In this document: piece after piece, positions 43,391 through 56,116 of the stretch
Numbering within the stretch: position 1 is the stretch's first letter
How the letters are laid out: the number at the start of each line of letters is the position of its first letter
NCBI RefSeq assembly: GCF_016642265.1
Contig: NZ_MRXX01000001.1
Location: forward strand, 109,315-173,314
Origin: Streptococcus lactarius
GTDB taxonomy: Bacteria; Bacillota; Bacilli; Lactobacillales; Streptococcaceae
Direction: 5' to 3'
Length of the DNA: 64,000 nucleotides
Notes under the pieces: model-generated
Seen by the model: only the letters and a program-made list of their open reading frames with translations
Databases searched by the model: none
What the model was told of the DNA's origin: nothing
Translations under genes and position numbers: made by a program

Positions 43391-43427
43391 AAATCTGTAG
43401 TCTAACACAATCAAAAACTACAGATTT
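43391..43427. repeat. 11-bp perfect inverted repeat upstream of the restriction gene
   Basis: Arms AAATCTGTAGT and ACTACAGATTT with a 15-bp spacer, about 50 bp before the nuclease ATG. The core CTGTAGT recurs at ~43503 and its complement CTACAG at ~43480. Could be an operator that times restriction gene expression. No controller protein gene is visible. Confidence 0.55.
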
Positions 43428-43598
43428 ACTATCAAAAAAATCATGAAATAGCTGAAATAATAGGATTATACACAGAAACTATCTACAGACAAAACAAATT
43501 AAACTGTAGTCCGTAAATAATTAGAAGTATCTCCGTTCGTTTGCATCCCTATCAAGTGTCTATGGTAATAAACTTCATACTTAAAATAAAGAGTATTA

Positions 43599-43640
43599 GT
43601 ATCAAAGCAACTATCTCAACTTGAGAGGTTACTTTGATAC
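43599..43640. repeat. 42-bp near-perfect hairpin
   Basis: Outer arms GTATCAAAGCAAC and GTTACTTTGATAC (12 of 13 pairs) enclose a second palindrome TCTCAA C TTGAGA. No T-run follows on either strand. The gap 43340-43705 holds this, the inverted repeat at 43391 and a terminator, but no gene I can support. Confidence 0.6.
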
Positions 43641-43660
43641 ATTCCCACTCAAGTTAAAAA

Positions 43661-43678
43661 GCCACTGTTCCCAGTGAC
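43661..43678 (-). terminator. Terminator after the 23S rRNA methyltransferase gene
   Basis: Minus strand GTCACTG, loop GGAA, CAGTGGC, then TTTTT. 28 bp after the stop. Confidence 0.85.
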
Positions 43679-43705
43679 TTCATAAAGCCTTTCGCTAAAA
43701 AGTTT

Positions 43706-45067
<1,362 letters not shown>

Positions 45068-45088
45068 CTATCTTTCTACAAATTAAAA

Positions 45089-45114
45089 GGGATGGAGTCC
45101 AAAACTCCTATCCC
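45089..45114 (-). terminator. Terminator after the LCP gene
   Basis: Minus strand GGGATAGGAGT and ACTCCATCCC arms around a 5-base loop, then TTTTAATTT. Confidence 0.8.
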
Positions 45115-45123
45115 CTTATTATA

Positions 45124-46434
45124 TCATCTCAGTCCCATTTGGTACAATTTCTTTTTATAAGCATCGAAATCGACGAGCAATCCTTGACCACCGTACATAT
45201 CGTAGGCATCGACCCAATCCCCATTTTCTGGGATGGTCACGCGTTCCATTCCTTTGCCAGCACTACCGACCAGTCCAATCCCATTTGTCAATAGGAAGGA
45301 GAACGGTACATTGGTAGACGTCATAGCAAAGACTTTCCCAAGAGCTTCTGATCCCGTAAAGAGTTTGGTTGGATCCTTTATCTGATGCATGATAGCAGAC
45401 ATGACCTCTTGCTGGCGACGGGTCCGACCAAAGTCTCCTTCATCGTCCTTACGGAAACGCGAGTAATTGAGAAGGGTCCGGCCATCCATCCGTTGTTTGC
45501 CAACCTTGATGGTTTGCTGCGGAACGACACCGTCTTTCATGTTCAAATCATCTGGTACTTCTACTTCACTGACCTTTTCACCATTAATCGTTGAGAATTT
45601 GGCATCCATCTCAACCCCATTTGGAAAGAGGGTATCAATGGCTGTCGCAAAGGTTTTGAAATCGACCATGGCGTAATATTGGATGTCAATGTCAAAGTTG
45701 TCCTTGAGCATCTGACGGACCAATTCAGCGCCTTGGTTATTGTTTTGCTCCCCAATGGTGAAGGCAGTGTTCAATTTTTGGTCATAGTAGCCGTCATACT
45801 CTGGAATATTTTGCTGGCTGACTCCATCGATATGGACCAATGTATCCCGCATGAAGCTGACCATCTTGATCTTGCCCTCTTTATTATTGACATTGACCAC
45901 CATGATGGAGTCTGTCCGGGTCTCATCTGACTTCTCACCGATCCGACCATCTGTCCCCAAGATGAGGATATTGACCCCGTCTCGCGACTTTTTGCCGTTA
46001 AATTTTTCAACGACAGCCGGTTTGGCATCTGGACCTGTCGGCTTACTGTTCAGGCCTTTCACAAACATGAAGACCATGCCACCGATAATGAGCAGGAAAA
46101 AGAGAGCAATCCACTTGAGAATCCGCTTGACACGGACCTTTTTCCGAGATCTTTTTGGCCGATTTTGAAGAGGGACGGTTGCCTTTTTCTTTGACTTTTG
46201 TGAGCGCGATTGGTAGACAGGAAGGTCTTCGACCACTTCTTCCAGCTCATCTGAAACTTCCTCTTCCTCAAAGGTACGTGGTGTATTGGTCTCCTCTACG
46301 AAAGCACCTTGGCTTTTTTTGAGAAGGTAATTGTATTCTAGTTGTTCACGTTCATTTAGATAATGATAATTGGAGTGTAAATAGTCTAATCGTCGTTTTT
46401 CATGATAGGTTAAATATTCCAAATCTCTACTCAT
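45124..46434 (-). CDS. LytR-CpsA-Psr (LCP) family cell-wall glycopolymer transferase
   Basis: 436 residues. Cytoplasmic N-terminus of ~105 residues, basic and with LEYLTYHEKRRLDYLHSN, then one membrane segment (~106-128: ILKWIALFFLLIIGGMVFMF). Outside is the LCP domain: VNILILGTDGRIGEKSDETR, DSIMVVNVNNKEGKIKMVSF, MRDTLVHI, and TLLNYSRFRKDDEGDFGRTR with QQEV. These hold the Arg and Asp residues that bind the polyprenyl-phosphate headgroup. LCP proteins link teichoic acid or capsule to peptidoglycan. The start touches the pheA stop, so it is in the aro operon. Confidence 0.93.
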   Translation of the reverse strand: MSRDLEYLTYHEKRRLDYLHSNYHYLNEREQLEYNYLLKKSQGAFVEETNTPRTFEEEEVSDELEEVVEDLPVYQSRSQKSKKKATVPLQNRPKRSRKKVRVKRILKWIALFFLLIIGGMVFMFVKGLNSKPTGPDAKPAVVEKFNGKKSRDGVNILILGTDGRIGEKSDETRTDSIMVVNVNNKEGKIKMVSFMRDTLVHIDGVSQQNIPEYDGYYDQKLNTAFTIGEQNNNQGAELVRQMLKDNFDIDIQYYAMVDFKTFATAIDTLFPNGVEMDAKFSTINGEKVSEVEVPDDLNMKDGVVPQQTIKVGKQRMDGRTLLNYSRFRKDDEGDFGRTRRQQEVMSAIMHQIKDPTKLFTGSEALGKVFAMTSTNVPFSFLLTNGIGLVGSAGKGMERVTIPENGDWVDAYDMYGGQGLLVDFDAYKKKLYQMGLR

Positions 46435-47275
46435 TACTGTTCTATTTCCTTCTCATTTACTGTATATACTGGATACTGGCCAAATACTTTGACCGCAATC
46501 TCCATAGCCGAAAGTTCCTCAAAAGCAAAATGAATCCATTCTTCTTTTTCCATGAGGAGATCAATAATAAAAAAATACTCCCCAAGCGCTGTTTTTAGCG
46601 GTCGACTCTCGATTTTTGTCATATTGATATTCCGCCAGGAAAAAGTGGATAAGGCCTTATAGAGGGCTCCTGGTTGGTTACTCGGTAGGGTCAAGGCAAG
46701 ACTGACCTTGTCCTCTGTATGATGCAAGCTTGTAGGCATTTCTACAGCTTTTTTTCCTAGGATCCAAAACCGAGTGTAATTCGCCGCCATCTCTTGGATG
46801 TCCTTGTGCTGCACATACAGTTGGTACTCGTGGGCTGCACTCAAAGGTGCGATGGCTGCGATGGTTTTCTCCGGATGAAGGGAAACATAGCGGGCTGCAT
46901 AAGCCGTCGAGGCTGTCATTTCAAGCTTGGCCTTTGGATAATATCGGTCAATAAACGCCTTACCTTGGGCCAAGGCCTGGGGATGGGAATAAATCTCGTG
47001 AATGGGGCGGTCTTTTTTAGCCACGAGTAGCTGTTGTTGGATAGGATAGACGATCTCCGCAACAGTCTGAATGTCCCCGTGGTGGAAGAGATAATCGATG
47101 GTTTCGTGTACACTGCCCTCGATGGAATTCTCCACTGGGACAACAGCAGCGCTCACTGCTTCTTGTTCAAAGGCTTTTAAGAGCTCGGTCAAGCTTTCAT
47201 AGGGGATCAATTCATCATTTAGAAAGGCATGACTGGCTACGCCATGGGTAAAAGAACCTTTAGGTCCTAAGTATC

Positions 47276-47285
<10 letters not shown>
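46434..47285 (-). CDS. pheA: Prephenate dehydratase
   Basis: 283 residues. VGYLGPKGSFTHGVASHAF at the start, ENSIEGSVHETIDYL in the middle, ANYTRFWILGKK (the TRF motif with the catalytic Thr) at ~165, then an ACT domain from ~190 (DKVSLALTLPSNQPGALYKA, then ESRPLKT) that binds phenylalanine. Turns prephenate into phenylpyruvate, the last step but one to Phe. Overlaps aroK by 10 bp. Confidence 0.96.
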
Positions 47286-49067
<1,782 letters not shown>

Positions 49068-49171
49068 CTATCATAAATATGGCAGTTATTCAATTTTTGT
49101 CCAAAATTTTCAAGAAAATCCGAATGAAGAAATGGCCTACTGGAGGGACTTTAAAATGATTCCGAACAAAA

Positions 49172-49198
49172 AGCCAAAGCTGGGAAATCGCTCTGGCT
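49172..49198 (-). terminator. Terminator between ylbF-like gene and aroA
   Basis: Minus strand AGCCAGAGC and GCTTTGGCT arms around a 9-base loop, then TTTTTG. Read-through is possible since both genes face the same way. Confidence 0.65.
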
Positions 49199-49206
49199 AG
49201 ACAGTT

Positions 49207-49545
49207 TTATTGGAACAAATCGTCAATCGGTTCAAAGATGATCTTTTCAAGATCTCCAAGATAAATGGACAATTGTTGCTGTTTGGTAAAGAATTCAGTC
49301 ACAAGAGGACTTGATTGAATCTTATCCATATAGTCCTTCATTTCCTGTTGGACAGCTTCTGTTGGTACTTGTCCAGACTGCATCAAACCTTGCAATTGTT
49401 TTTGAAAAGCTAGGTATTCATCAAATAAAGCCTTTGCTTCTGGGTCTGCTTCGATCGCTTGCTTACTTGCTACAACAGCCTTGTATTCAGGCAGGTCTCG
49501 CAGAGTCCGCGATAGTTCATTTGCTAGATCATAAATATTTGCCAT
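49207..49545 (-). CDS. YlbF/YmcA (DUF964) family protein
   Basis: 112 residues, helical: MANIYDLANELSRTLRDLPE, DPEAKALFDEYLAFQKQLQG, TEFFTKQQQLSIYLGDLEKI. Matches the YlbF/YmcA family; in Bacillus these form the Y-complex that affects RNase Y, sporulation and competence. The role in streptococci is not settled. The gene lies inside the aro region, as in other streptococci. Confidence 0.9.
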   Translation of the reverse strand: MANIYDLANELSRTLRDLPEYKAVVASKQAIEADPEAKALFDEYLAFQKQLQGLMQSGQVPTEAVQQEMKDYMDKIQSSPLVTEFFTKQQQLSIYLGDLEKIIFEPIDDLFQ

Positions 49546-49644
49546 TTCGTTGGCTCCTTTACTGATAAGATACCTCTATTATATCGTTTTTTCCTTTATT
49601 TTCCTTAAATGAAGCTGGCATCTACTTCAAATCCTTCTGAAGAC

Positions 49645-50751
49645 CTAGCGAGCCAGTACCGTATAAGACGTTGCTTTTTGGATCAACTCTTGGGCGCGCT
49701 TTTGATCCTCCGCCTGTCGAAAGGTGAGCTGTAAAATCCCGTGGATATCTTCGCGATTTTCTTCATTGATATGGATATTGACCAAGGAAATCCCTTGTAG
49801 AAGTTGCAAAATCTCAAGAATGACACCTTCCTTATCTGGTACATCGATAAAGAGATGATAGGCGCTATCTCGCCCAGCAGGCTGATGGATCTGCATTTCT
49901 TGTCGGTGCTTCCGCCCTTCATAGAAAAATGTCCAAATGGCCTCTTGGTTATCTGCTTGAATGGTTTCAGCCACCTGATCCAAGCGCTCTTTGAAATCAG
50001 CGATCCGCTCTAAAATCGCATGAGGGTTGGACAAGAGAATTGAAGTCCACATGCCTGGCTCGCTTTCTGCGATCCGAGTCATATCCCGAAAACCACCAGC
50101 CGCAAAACGGTTTGCCAGGGGATGCTCCTCTCCATAAGCCACTGCTTGCTCGACCAAAGTGGTCGCCAAAAGATGCGGGAAATGGCTGATCTGGGAGGTG
50201 ACCCGGTCGTGTTCCTCCGCATTGATTTCGATAAAGCGAGATCTCAGTCCACTCAGCAACTCTTTTAAATTCTCTATTGAGCCGGCCTTGGTTTGACTTG
50301 ATGGGGTAAAAATATAATAGGCATTTTCAAATAAGGTTTCATCCGCTGCGGCAGCACCTGTCTTGTGACTACCAGCCATAGGGTGCCCTCCGACAAAGCG
50401 AACAGCCTGATCCTGAAAGACTTGGTCTGCATGGGCCACAATTTCAGCTTTGGTAGAGCCCACATCAGTCACCAGCACTTGGTCTTTCAATGGCAATCGG
50501 GCCAGAATATCCAGATAAGACTTGGTTTGCTTAATCGGAAGGGCCAAGATAATCACATCCGCTATAGGGGCAAAGGAGGCAAAATCATCTGTTACTTGGT
50601 CCACCATTCCTCTTTCAAGGGCGATGATACGTGAGGCTTCACTACGATTGTATCCAAGAATGGTCAGGTTTGGGTGGGCTCTCTTAATTCCTAGTGCGAG
50701 GGAAGCACCAATCAGGCCCAGACCTGCTATATAAACAACTTTCTTTTCCAA
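49645..50751 (-). CDS. tyrA: Prephenate dehydrogenase
   Basis: 368 residues from TTG 50751 (reading (M)EKKVVYIAGLGLIGASLALG). I prefer this over the ATG at 50802, which lies inside aroC and would add 17 unlike residues; pneumococcal TyrA is about 367 residues. NAD-binding GLGLIGAS, GGHPMAGSHKTGA (catalytic His), TSQISHFPHLLATTLVEQA, and a C-terminal ACT domain (HLFIDVPDKEGVILEILQLL). Oxidises prephenate to 4-hydroxyphenylpyruvate on the way to tyrosine. Confidence 0.94.
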   Translation of the reverse strand: MEKKVVYIAGLGLIGASLALGIKRAHPNLTILGYNRSEASRIIALERGMVDQVTDDFASFAPIADVIILALPIKQTKSYLDILARLPLKDQVLVTDVGSTKAEIVAHADQVFQDQAVRFVGGHPMAGSHKTGAAAADETLFENAYYIFTPSSQTKAGSIENLKELLSGLRSRFIEINAEEHDRVTSQISHFPHLLATTLVEQAVAYGEEHPLANRFAAGGFRDMTRIAESEPGMWTSILLSNPHAILERIADFKERLDQVAETIQADNQEAIWTFFYEGRKHRQEMQIHQPAGRDSAYHLFIDVPDKEGVILEILQLLQGISLVNIHINEENREDIHGILQLTFRQAEDQKRAQELIQKATSYTVLAR

Positions 50752-50767
50752 TGGAAAACTCTTTCTT

Positions 50768-51934
50768 CTAAAAATTCTTAGTAAAGTCCCGGTGCTTGGC
50801 AACAGCTTCTTTCAATTCTTCCATGTTATCGGATGAGAATTTTTCCAGCACTTCTGTAGCAAGGACCGTTGCCACCACTGCTTCCATCACCACACCTGCA
50901 GCTGGCAGAGCCGTTGGATCGCTCCGCTCAACTGTTGCCTTATAAGGCTCATGGCTTTCAATATCCACACTCATCAAGGGTTTGTAAAGAGTCGGAATAG
51001 GCTTCATGACGCCACGAACCAGAATGGGCTCTCCGTTAGTCATGCCCCCTTCAAAACCACCTAAATTATTGGTCCGACGGGTATAGCCGACTTCTTTAGA
51101 CCAGATGATTTCATCCATGACTTGACTACCTTTTAGGCGACCCGCCTCAAACCCTAGACCAAACTCCACTCCCTTAAAGGCATTGATAGAGACCACTCCT
51201 TGAGCAATTTTTGCATCTAATTTCTTGTCCCATTGCACATAAGATCCTAGTCCAACTGGGACACCACCAACAATGGTTTCCACGATTCCACCGATGGTAT
51301 CACCATCTTTTTTCACTTGGTCAATGTAAGACTTAATGGCTTCTTCTTGTTCTGGCACAACAATCGAAACTTCCGACTTCGCTGCCTTTTCCTTGATTTC
51401 GGAAACGGTTAGATTTTCAGGAACGGCAATCTCGATTCCTCCAAAATTGACAATGTGACTCGCTACTTCCACACCAATCTCTTCTAAAATCCGTTTGGCA
51501 ACGGCACCAATAGCGACGCGCATCGTGGTCTCACGGGCAGATGAACGCTCTAAGGAATTACGAAGATCATCAAAACGGTATTTCATCCCTCCGACTAGAT
51601 CGGCATGACCAGGACGCGGCTTGGTAATCTTTCGCAGATTTTTCTTTTTCTCTTCGACCGGTGCTACATTCATGATTTCCAGCCATTTTTGGTGGTCCAA
51701 ATTGGTCACATTTAGGGTAATCGGACCACCCATGGTCAAGCCATGACGGACTCCCGATGTAATCTCGACCCGGTCACTCTCGATTTTCATCCGTGCCCCC
51801 CGACCATAGCCCCCTTGGCGGCGTTTGAGCTCTTTATTAATATCCTCTTCAGATAAAGGAAGTCCTGCTGGAACGCCCTCAATAATGGCGGTTAGCCGAG
51901 GTCCATGGGACTCACCTGCTGTCAAATATCTCAT
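50768..51934 (-). CDS. aroC: Chorismate synthase
   Basis: 388 residues, full length. Family signatures: [49 protein letters not shown] (signature 2), [20 protein letters not shown], and late [20 protein letters not shown]. Uses reduced FMN to make chorismate from EPSP, the shared precursor of aromatic amino acids and folate. Starts 7 bp after aroB. Confidence 0.97.
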   Translation of the reverse strand: MRYLTAGESHGPRLTAIIEGVPAGLPLSEEDINKELKRRQGGYGRGARMKIESDRVEITSGVRHGLTMGGPITLNVTNLDHQKWLEIMNVAPVEEKKKNLRKITKPRPGHADLVGGMKYRFDDLRNSLERSSARETTMRVAIGAVAKRILEEIGVEVASHIVNFGGIEIAVPENLTVSEIKEKAAKSEVSIVVPEQEEAIKSYIDQVKKDGDTIGGIVETIVGGVPVGLGSYVQWDKKLDAKIAQGVVSINAFKGVEFGLGFEAGRLKGSQVMDEIIWSKEVGYTRRTNNLGGFEGGMTNGEPILVRGVMKPIPTLYKPLMSVDIESHEPYKATVERSDPTALPAAGVVMEAVVATVLATEVLEKFSSDNMEELKEAVAKHRDFTKNF

Positions 51935-51941
51935 ATCGGCC

Positions 51942-53015
51942 TTATACCTTTCTTTCTAAGAATTCCTTCATTTCCTGAAGAGGAATTTGATGAATCGCTG
52001 CTTGACCTAATTCTGGCACAATCACTAGTTTCAAGCTATTTCCACACGCTTTTTTGTCATGTGTCAAGGCTTGATAAAGGGCTTCTTTATCCCAGTTCTC
52101 ATAGGCCACGGGAAGTCCAAATTTCCGACACATTTCTTCGATTTGTTGGCTGATTCCCTTTGGCATCAGCCCCTTTTCTTCAGCGACTCGGGAGAGCTGC
52201 ACCATGCCCATACTAACGGCTTCCCCATGCATGACCTGTCCATAACCCGCTATCGCTTCAATGGCATGACCAATGGTATGCCCAAAATTGAGATAGAGTC
52301 GAATCCCATTGTCCAGCTCATCAGCCACCACATGGTCACGCTTCACCAGACAAGAATGAGAAATAATGCTCTCTGCATGCTCTAAAATACTCTCAATAGA
52401 ACCATCCATAGCTTCCAACTCTTCCCAAAGTTCCGTATCTTGGATGAGACCGTACTTGATGACCTCCCCCATTCCTTCGATTAATTCACGGTGTCCCAAA
52501 GTGCTCAACACTTCAGGATCAATGAACACACCGTCCGGTTGGGCAAAGGTGCCCACCATGTTTTTGGCAAAGGCTGTGTTGACTCCAGTCTTTCCACCGA
52601 TAGAAGAGTCCACCTGGGCGGTCAAGCTAGTCGGGATCTGAACAAAGGAAATTCCCCGCATATAGGTCGAGGCAGCAAAACCGGCCAAATCACCAACTAC
52701 GCCACCACCAAGAGCGATAATTCCATCACTACGCGTCATACTCTCAGTGGCTAGAAATTCATAGACCTTGGATACAGTGGTTAGATTTTTCCGCGCCTCA
52801 CCTTCAAGAAATTCAAAGCGCACCACTTGAAAACCAGCATTCTCAAGGTTCTTCTCTACGATAGACGCATATAACTTAGCTACGTGGTTATCTGAAATGA
52901 TAGCGACTTTTTTATTGCCCCAAAGGGTGCGCAACCAGTCTCCAACCTGGTTGAGACCACCTCTTTCAATCACAATCTCATAGGAATGTCCTGGAATAGG
53001 TACCGATACGTTCAT
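51942..53015 (-). CDS. aroB: 3-dehydroquinate synthase
   Basis: 357 residues. NAD and metal-binding motifs: [47 protein letters not shown], the zinc ligands in [13 protein letters not shown] and HGEAVSMGM. Makes 3-dehydroquinate from DAHP. AGGAGATTCCT precedes the ATG. It follows a terminator, so it may head its own aroB-aroC-tyrA unit. Confidence 0.97.
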   Translation of the reverse strand: MNVSVPIPGHSYEIVIERGGLNQVGDWLRTLWGNKKVAIISDNHVAKLYASIVEKNLENAGFQVVRFEFLEGEARKNLTTVSKVYEFLATESMTRSDGIIALGGGVVGDLAGFAASTYMRGISFVQIPTSLTAQVDSSIGGKTGVNTAFAKNMVGTFAQPDGVFIDPEVLSTLGHRELIEGMGEVIKYGLIQDTELWEELEAMDGSIESILEHAESIISHSCLVKRDHVVADELDNGIRLYLNFGHTIGHAIEAIAGYGQVMHGEAVSMGMVQLSRVAEEKGLMPKGISQQIEEMCRKFGLPVAYENWDKEALYQALTHDKKACGNSLKLVIVPELGQAAIHQIPLQEMKEFLERKV

Positions 53016-53092
53016 AGGAATCTCCTTCGTGTTATTCTTTCATTCTATCTTATCATGAAATAGGGCACTTGTCTTTCTAAAAACGAAAAAAA

Positions 53093-53131
53093 GGGAGACC
53101 AGACTGATCTTTCAGACATCAATCTGGTCCC
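53093..53131 (-). terminator. Terminator between aroE and aroB
   Basis: Minus strand GGGACCAGATTGAT pairs with ATCAGTCTGGTCTCCC (small bulge) across a short loop, then a run of seven T. A minor hairpin CCACC TTCA GGTGG adjoins at 53129-53142. It divides the aro genes into two transcription units, aroD-aroE and aroB onward. Confidence 0.8.
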
Positions 53132-53165
53132 ACCTTCAGGTGGATGCTGTTTAAGCATGTATTGT

Positions 53166-54047
53166 TTAGGATTTCGTTTCATAAACAAATTGCTGGTATT
53201 CATTTGTCATGGCCTTCCAGACAGCTTCTGTCGGAAAGTTTTTTTCTGTCATGTATTCAAAAGCTGCTTGAGCTTGGTAAAAAAGCAGCCCCAAGCCATT
53301 CAAGGTACGATTTCCCTGCTCCCTCCCAAGCTTGAGAAAGGGGGTCGCTGCCGGATAATAAGCCATATCTGCGATGAAGGCATGAGGTGGAAAGCTAAGA
53401 TGAGGCCCTATCGGAAGCGAGTGACCATCCATCCCAACTCCCGTCGCATTTAAGATCAGGTCTGCCTGATCAAAAGATGCTTGTAGGTCTTGATCATTTT
53501 CGATCGCCCCAAGCTGAATTGAAAAACCAAAAGCCTCTTTGAGGCCCTCAAGAGTAGCCTGGTAGTATGTCAAACGCTCTTTTCTAACAAAAACCGTGAT
53601 TTGTTTGACCCCGAGCTTGATTGCCTGGGCAATGATGGCAAGCGCAGCACCACCTGCACCTAAGAGAACCAAATTTTTACCTTGAATTGAAAAATCATTT
53701 GGCAAACTGCGGAAAAAACCAAGCCCATCGGTATTATAACCTTTGAGTTTGCCATCTCTCTGAACAATGGTATTGACAGAGCCAATCGTTCGGGCTAAAT
53801 CATCGACTTGGTCCAAAAAAGGTAAGACCTTTTGTTTATAGGGCATGGAAATATTAGCCCCCAGCATGTCTAAATGACGAATCTGAGCGATAGTGCTTTT
53901 CAAGTCTTCTTCAGCAATATCCCAGGCAAGATAAACCGCATTGGTATCGGTTAGTTCATAGGCTAGGTTATGAATAAAAGGAGAGATGCTATGGCGAATA
54001 GGACGGGCAATCACAGCGGCCATACGAGTATAGCCATCAATCTTCAT
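53166..54047 (-). CDS. aroE: Shikimate dehydrogenase
   Basis: 293 residues. [20 protein letters not shown] (shikimate-binding SxS), [20 protein letters not shown] (catalytic Lys), [13 protein letters not shown] (NTD), and [20 protein letters not shown] (NADP loop). Reduces 3-dehydroshikimate to shikimate. Overlaps aroD by 11 bp. Confidence 0.96.
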   Translation of the reverse strand: MKIDGYTRMAAVIARPIRHSISPFIHNLAYELTDTNAVYLAWDIAEEDLKSTIAQIRHLDMLGANISMPYKQKVLPFLDQVDDLARTIGSVNTIVQRDGKLKGYNTDGLGFFRSLPNDFSIQGKNLVLLGAGGAALAIIAQAIKLGVKQITVFVRKERLTYYQATLEGLKEAFGFSIQLGAIENDQDLQASFDQADLILNATGVGMDGHSLPIGPHLSFPPHAFIADMAYYPAATPFLKLGREQGNRTLNGLGLLFYQAQAAFEYMTEKNFPTEAVWKAMTNEYQQFVYETKS

Positions 54048-54714
54048 TCAGTAACTCCCGAATGCGTCTCATATTTTCAAGAGGGATTTGACCAGGGGCG
54101 CTTTCTTCACCAACGCTGGCATAAGACCAAGAAGAACCTGTCAAATCAGCAGTCAAACGCGAAATTTTACCGACCTTCCCCATCGAGATGGTCACATAGT
54201 CTTGCTCCGGATTAAGGGTCTTAAAGCCACGTGTATAGTTCATCAAATCAAGTACTTCTTGCTCATTGTGGGCCATGACCGATACCTTGACCAATTTTGG
54301 AGATAAGCTGGTTAATTCTGATAAGATCTCCATCATATTCTCCGGTGTTTCTTGGAAATTATGGTAGCTCAATACCAGATTTGAAAATTCAAGCATCTGT
54401 TCGAAAACTTCACGATGGCTATAAAATTCGAAATCGATATAATCTGGGTGATAGATCGATTGGATATCCTGAATAATGGCCAGGTATTCTTCACTCGTGA
54501 GATCAATCTGTCCGCCTTCTCCACGAGTCCGTAGGGTGAACAAAATCTCCCTCCCAGCAAATTTTTCAAAGACCGCAGGAGCAACCGTCAGGATCTCATT
54601 TTTATCTAAAAAGTCCGCGCGCCACTCGATAACATCAGCGCCATCATAACGCAAACGATCTAGTTGTTGCGCCTCTTCCAGCGTGCGAGGCATAATCGAA
54701 ACAACTAATTTCAT
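54037..54714 (-). CDS. aroD: Type I 3-dehydroquinate dehydratase
   Basis: 225 residues. [14 protein letters not shown] (substrate binding), [24 protein letters not shown] (catalytic His), [17 protein letters not shown] (Schiff-base Lys in KVSVMAH), [15 protein letters not shown]. Converts 3-dehydroquinate to 3-dehydroshikimate. The start overlaps the upstream methyltransferase stop by 4 bp. Confidence 0.96.
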   Translation of the reverse strand: MKLVVSIMPRTLEEAQQLDRLRYDGADVIEWRADFLDKNEILTVAPAVFEKFAGREILFTLRTRGEGGQIDLTSEEYLAIIQDIQSIYHPDYIDFEFYSHREVFEQMLEFSNLVLSYHNFQETPENMMEILSELTSLSPKLVKVSVMAHNEQEVLDLMNYTRGFKTLNPEQDYVTISMGKVGKISRLTADLTGSSWSYASVGEESAPGQIPLENMRRIRELLNED

Positions 54715-55874
54715 ACATCCACCTTTATCGTAAATACTTTTAAGTAATTACTACTTTCTTCTTTCTTGTTCCATCGAAAGTCAGCAGGAAGTCCATAGGT
54801 CGCTAGATAGCGGTGCTTACGCCCTTGGAATCCCTTTTCGATTTGTTTTTTAAATTTTTCTTTATTGACATTGGCCGCATTGGTACTGAGAATCAAAATC
54901 CCACCTGGATTCAAGATCTCAAGAGCTTCACTGACCAAGCGATGGTAATCCTTAGCGACTGAAAATGTCCGTTTTTTGTTTCTGGCAAAACTTGGCGGAT
55001 CGATCACAATCACATCATAGCTCAATTCATGTCGTTTAGCATACTTGTAATAATCAAAGACATCCATGACCACAAAACGATGGTCATCTAGTGCTAGACC
55101 ATTGGCAACAAAATGGGCCTCTGACAATTCACGACTGCGCTTAGCAAGATCGACCGAGGTCGTTTGTACTGCTCCACCCATCGCTGCAGCGACCGAAAAA
55201 GCCGCCGTATAAGAGAACATATTAAGCAAGGATTTACCAGCAGCCAAGCCATCCACAAGACTAGCTCGTACCTCATGCTGATCAAGAAAGATCCCCGTCA
55301 TCAAGCCATCATTTAGAAAGACTTGATAAGAAACCCCGTTTTCAAGAATGAAAAACTCTTTGGGTGCTTCCTCACCATAGACAAAGGCCGACTCATATTC
55401 CACACCTTTGAAACGAATCTTTTCGTAAGCTCCTCTCACTTCAGGAAAGACTGCTTGAAAGGCCGCTAAAATAGTCTCTTTGATCTGGAACACATAAGGG
55501 TTATACCAAGAAAAGACAACAAACTCACCATAGAGGTCAACCGTAAAACCACCAAATCCATCACCTTCTTGATTAAAAAGACGAAAGGCGGTTGTTGATG
55601 CATCAGAATAGTAAGAGCTGCGATAACTCTTCGCTCTTGTGAAAAGCTCCTGGAAAAAAGCTAGATCAAAGGAAAGCGGTTCACTCGACACAAACCAGCC
55701 GATCCCTTTATTCTGTTCAGACAAATAGCCTACCCCTAGAGAGTGACCGTCCCCAGCAAGAAGCTGAACAGGCTGGTCTAAGGCAGGGAGCGATTCAAAA
55801 TCTTCTTTTTCAAGAAGTGATTGCCCCTGTTTGATTTTTGTTGCAACTTGACGACTGACAGTAAGTTTTTTCAT
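54711..55874 (-). CDS. RlmI-like class I SAM-dependent rRNA methyltransferase
   Basis: 387 residues. N-terminal PUA-like domain ([20 protein letters not shown], then [14 protein letters not shown]), then [57 protein letters not shown] (SAM motif), [20 protein letters not shown] (NPPY-like) and [16 protein letters not shown]. Matches the RlmI/RlmK family for 23S rRNA cytosine methylation. It is the first gene of the aroD-aroE unit, with its own promoter. Confidence 0.9.
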   Translation of the reverse strand: MKKLTVSRQVATKIKQGQSLLEKEDFESLPALDQPVQLLAGDGHSLGVGYLSEQNKGIGWFVSSEPLSFDLAFFQELFTRAKSYRSSYYSDASTTAFRLFNQEGDGFGGFTVDLYGEFVVFSWYNPYVFQIKETILAAFQAVFPEVRGAYEKIRFKGVEYESAFVYGEEAPKEFFILENGVSYQVFLNDGLMTGIFLDQHEVRASLVDGLAAGKSLLNMFSYTAAFSVAAAMGGAVQTTSVDLAKRSRELSEAHFVANGLALDDHRFVVMDVFDYYKYAKRHELSYDVIVIDPPSFARNKKRTFSVAKDYHRLVSEALEILNPGGILILSTNAANVNKEKFKKQIEKGFQGRKHRYLATYGLPADFRWNKKEESSNYLKVFTIKVDV

Positions 55875-55881
55875 AACTTCT

Positions 55882-55910
55882 ATTATACCAAAACTCTCGT
55901 CGTTTCACAA
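55882..55910 (-). promoter_or_regulatory. Sigma-70 promoter for rlmI-like-aroD-aroE unit
   Basis: Minus strand TTGTGA, 17-bp spacer, TATAAT, ending only 7 bp before the ATG at 55874. The transcript would begin near or at the start codon, so the mRNA may be leaderless or have a very short leader. Confidence 0.7.
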
Positions 55911-56062
55911 AGCTATAATATTGTAGTCTATCCTTTTCCCTCTTCTTTCCAAAAGCAATTGTGACATTTTTTCTCCCTGATCGAACACTTCAGAACACCT
56001 CCCTTACTAGAGGATTTCTTTCCTTCAATTTACACTCATTTTTTTATTTCTCCATAAAAATA

Positions 56063-56071
56063 TGGTATACT
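56063..56071 (+). promoter_or_regulatory. Extended -10 promoter candidate for ltaS
   Basis: TGGTATACT (TGn plus TATACT) 46 bp before the GTG start at 56117. No good -35 at 17 bp, which an extended -10 can tolerate. Confidence 0.55.
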
Positions 56072-56116
56072 TGTAAGTGAAAATTTTTAGGAAATAAGAC
56101 AAGGAAGTAACATTTT

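Noticed and set aside
43380..43520. C-protein controlled restriction operator
   Set aside because: The CTGTAGT repeats look a little like C-boxes, but no controller gene is present, so I kept only the plain inverted repeat.
45385..46168. Plus-strand frames opposite the LCP gene
   Set aside because: They are antisense frames of a clear LCP coding region with no start signals of their own.
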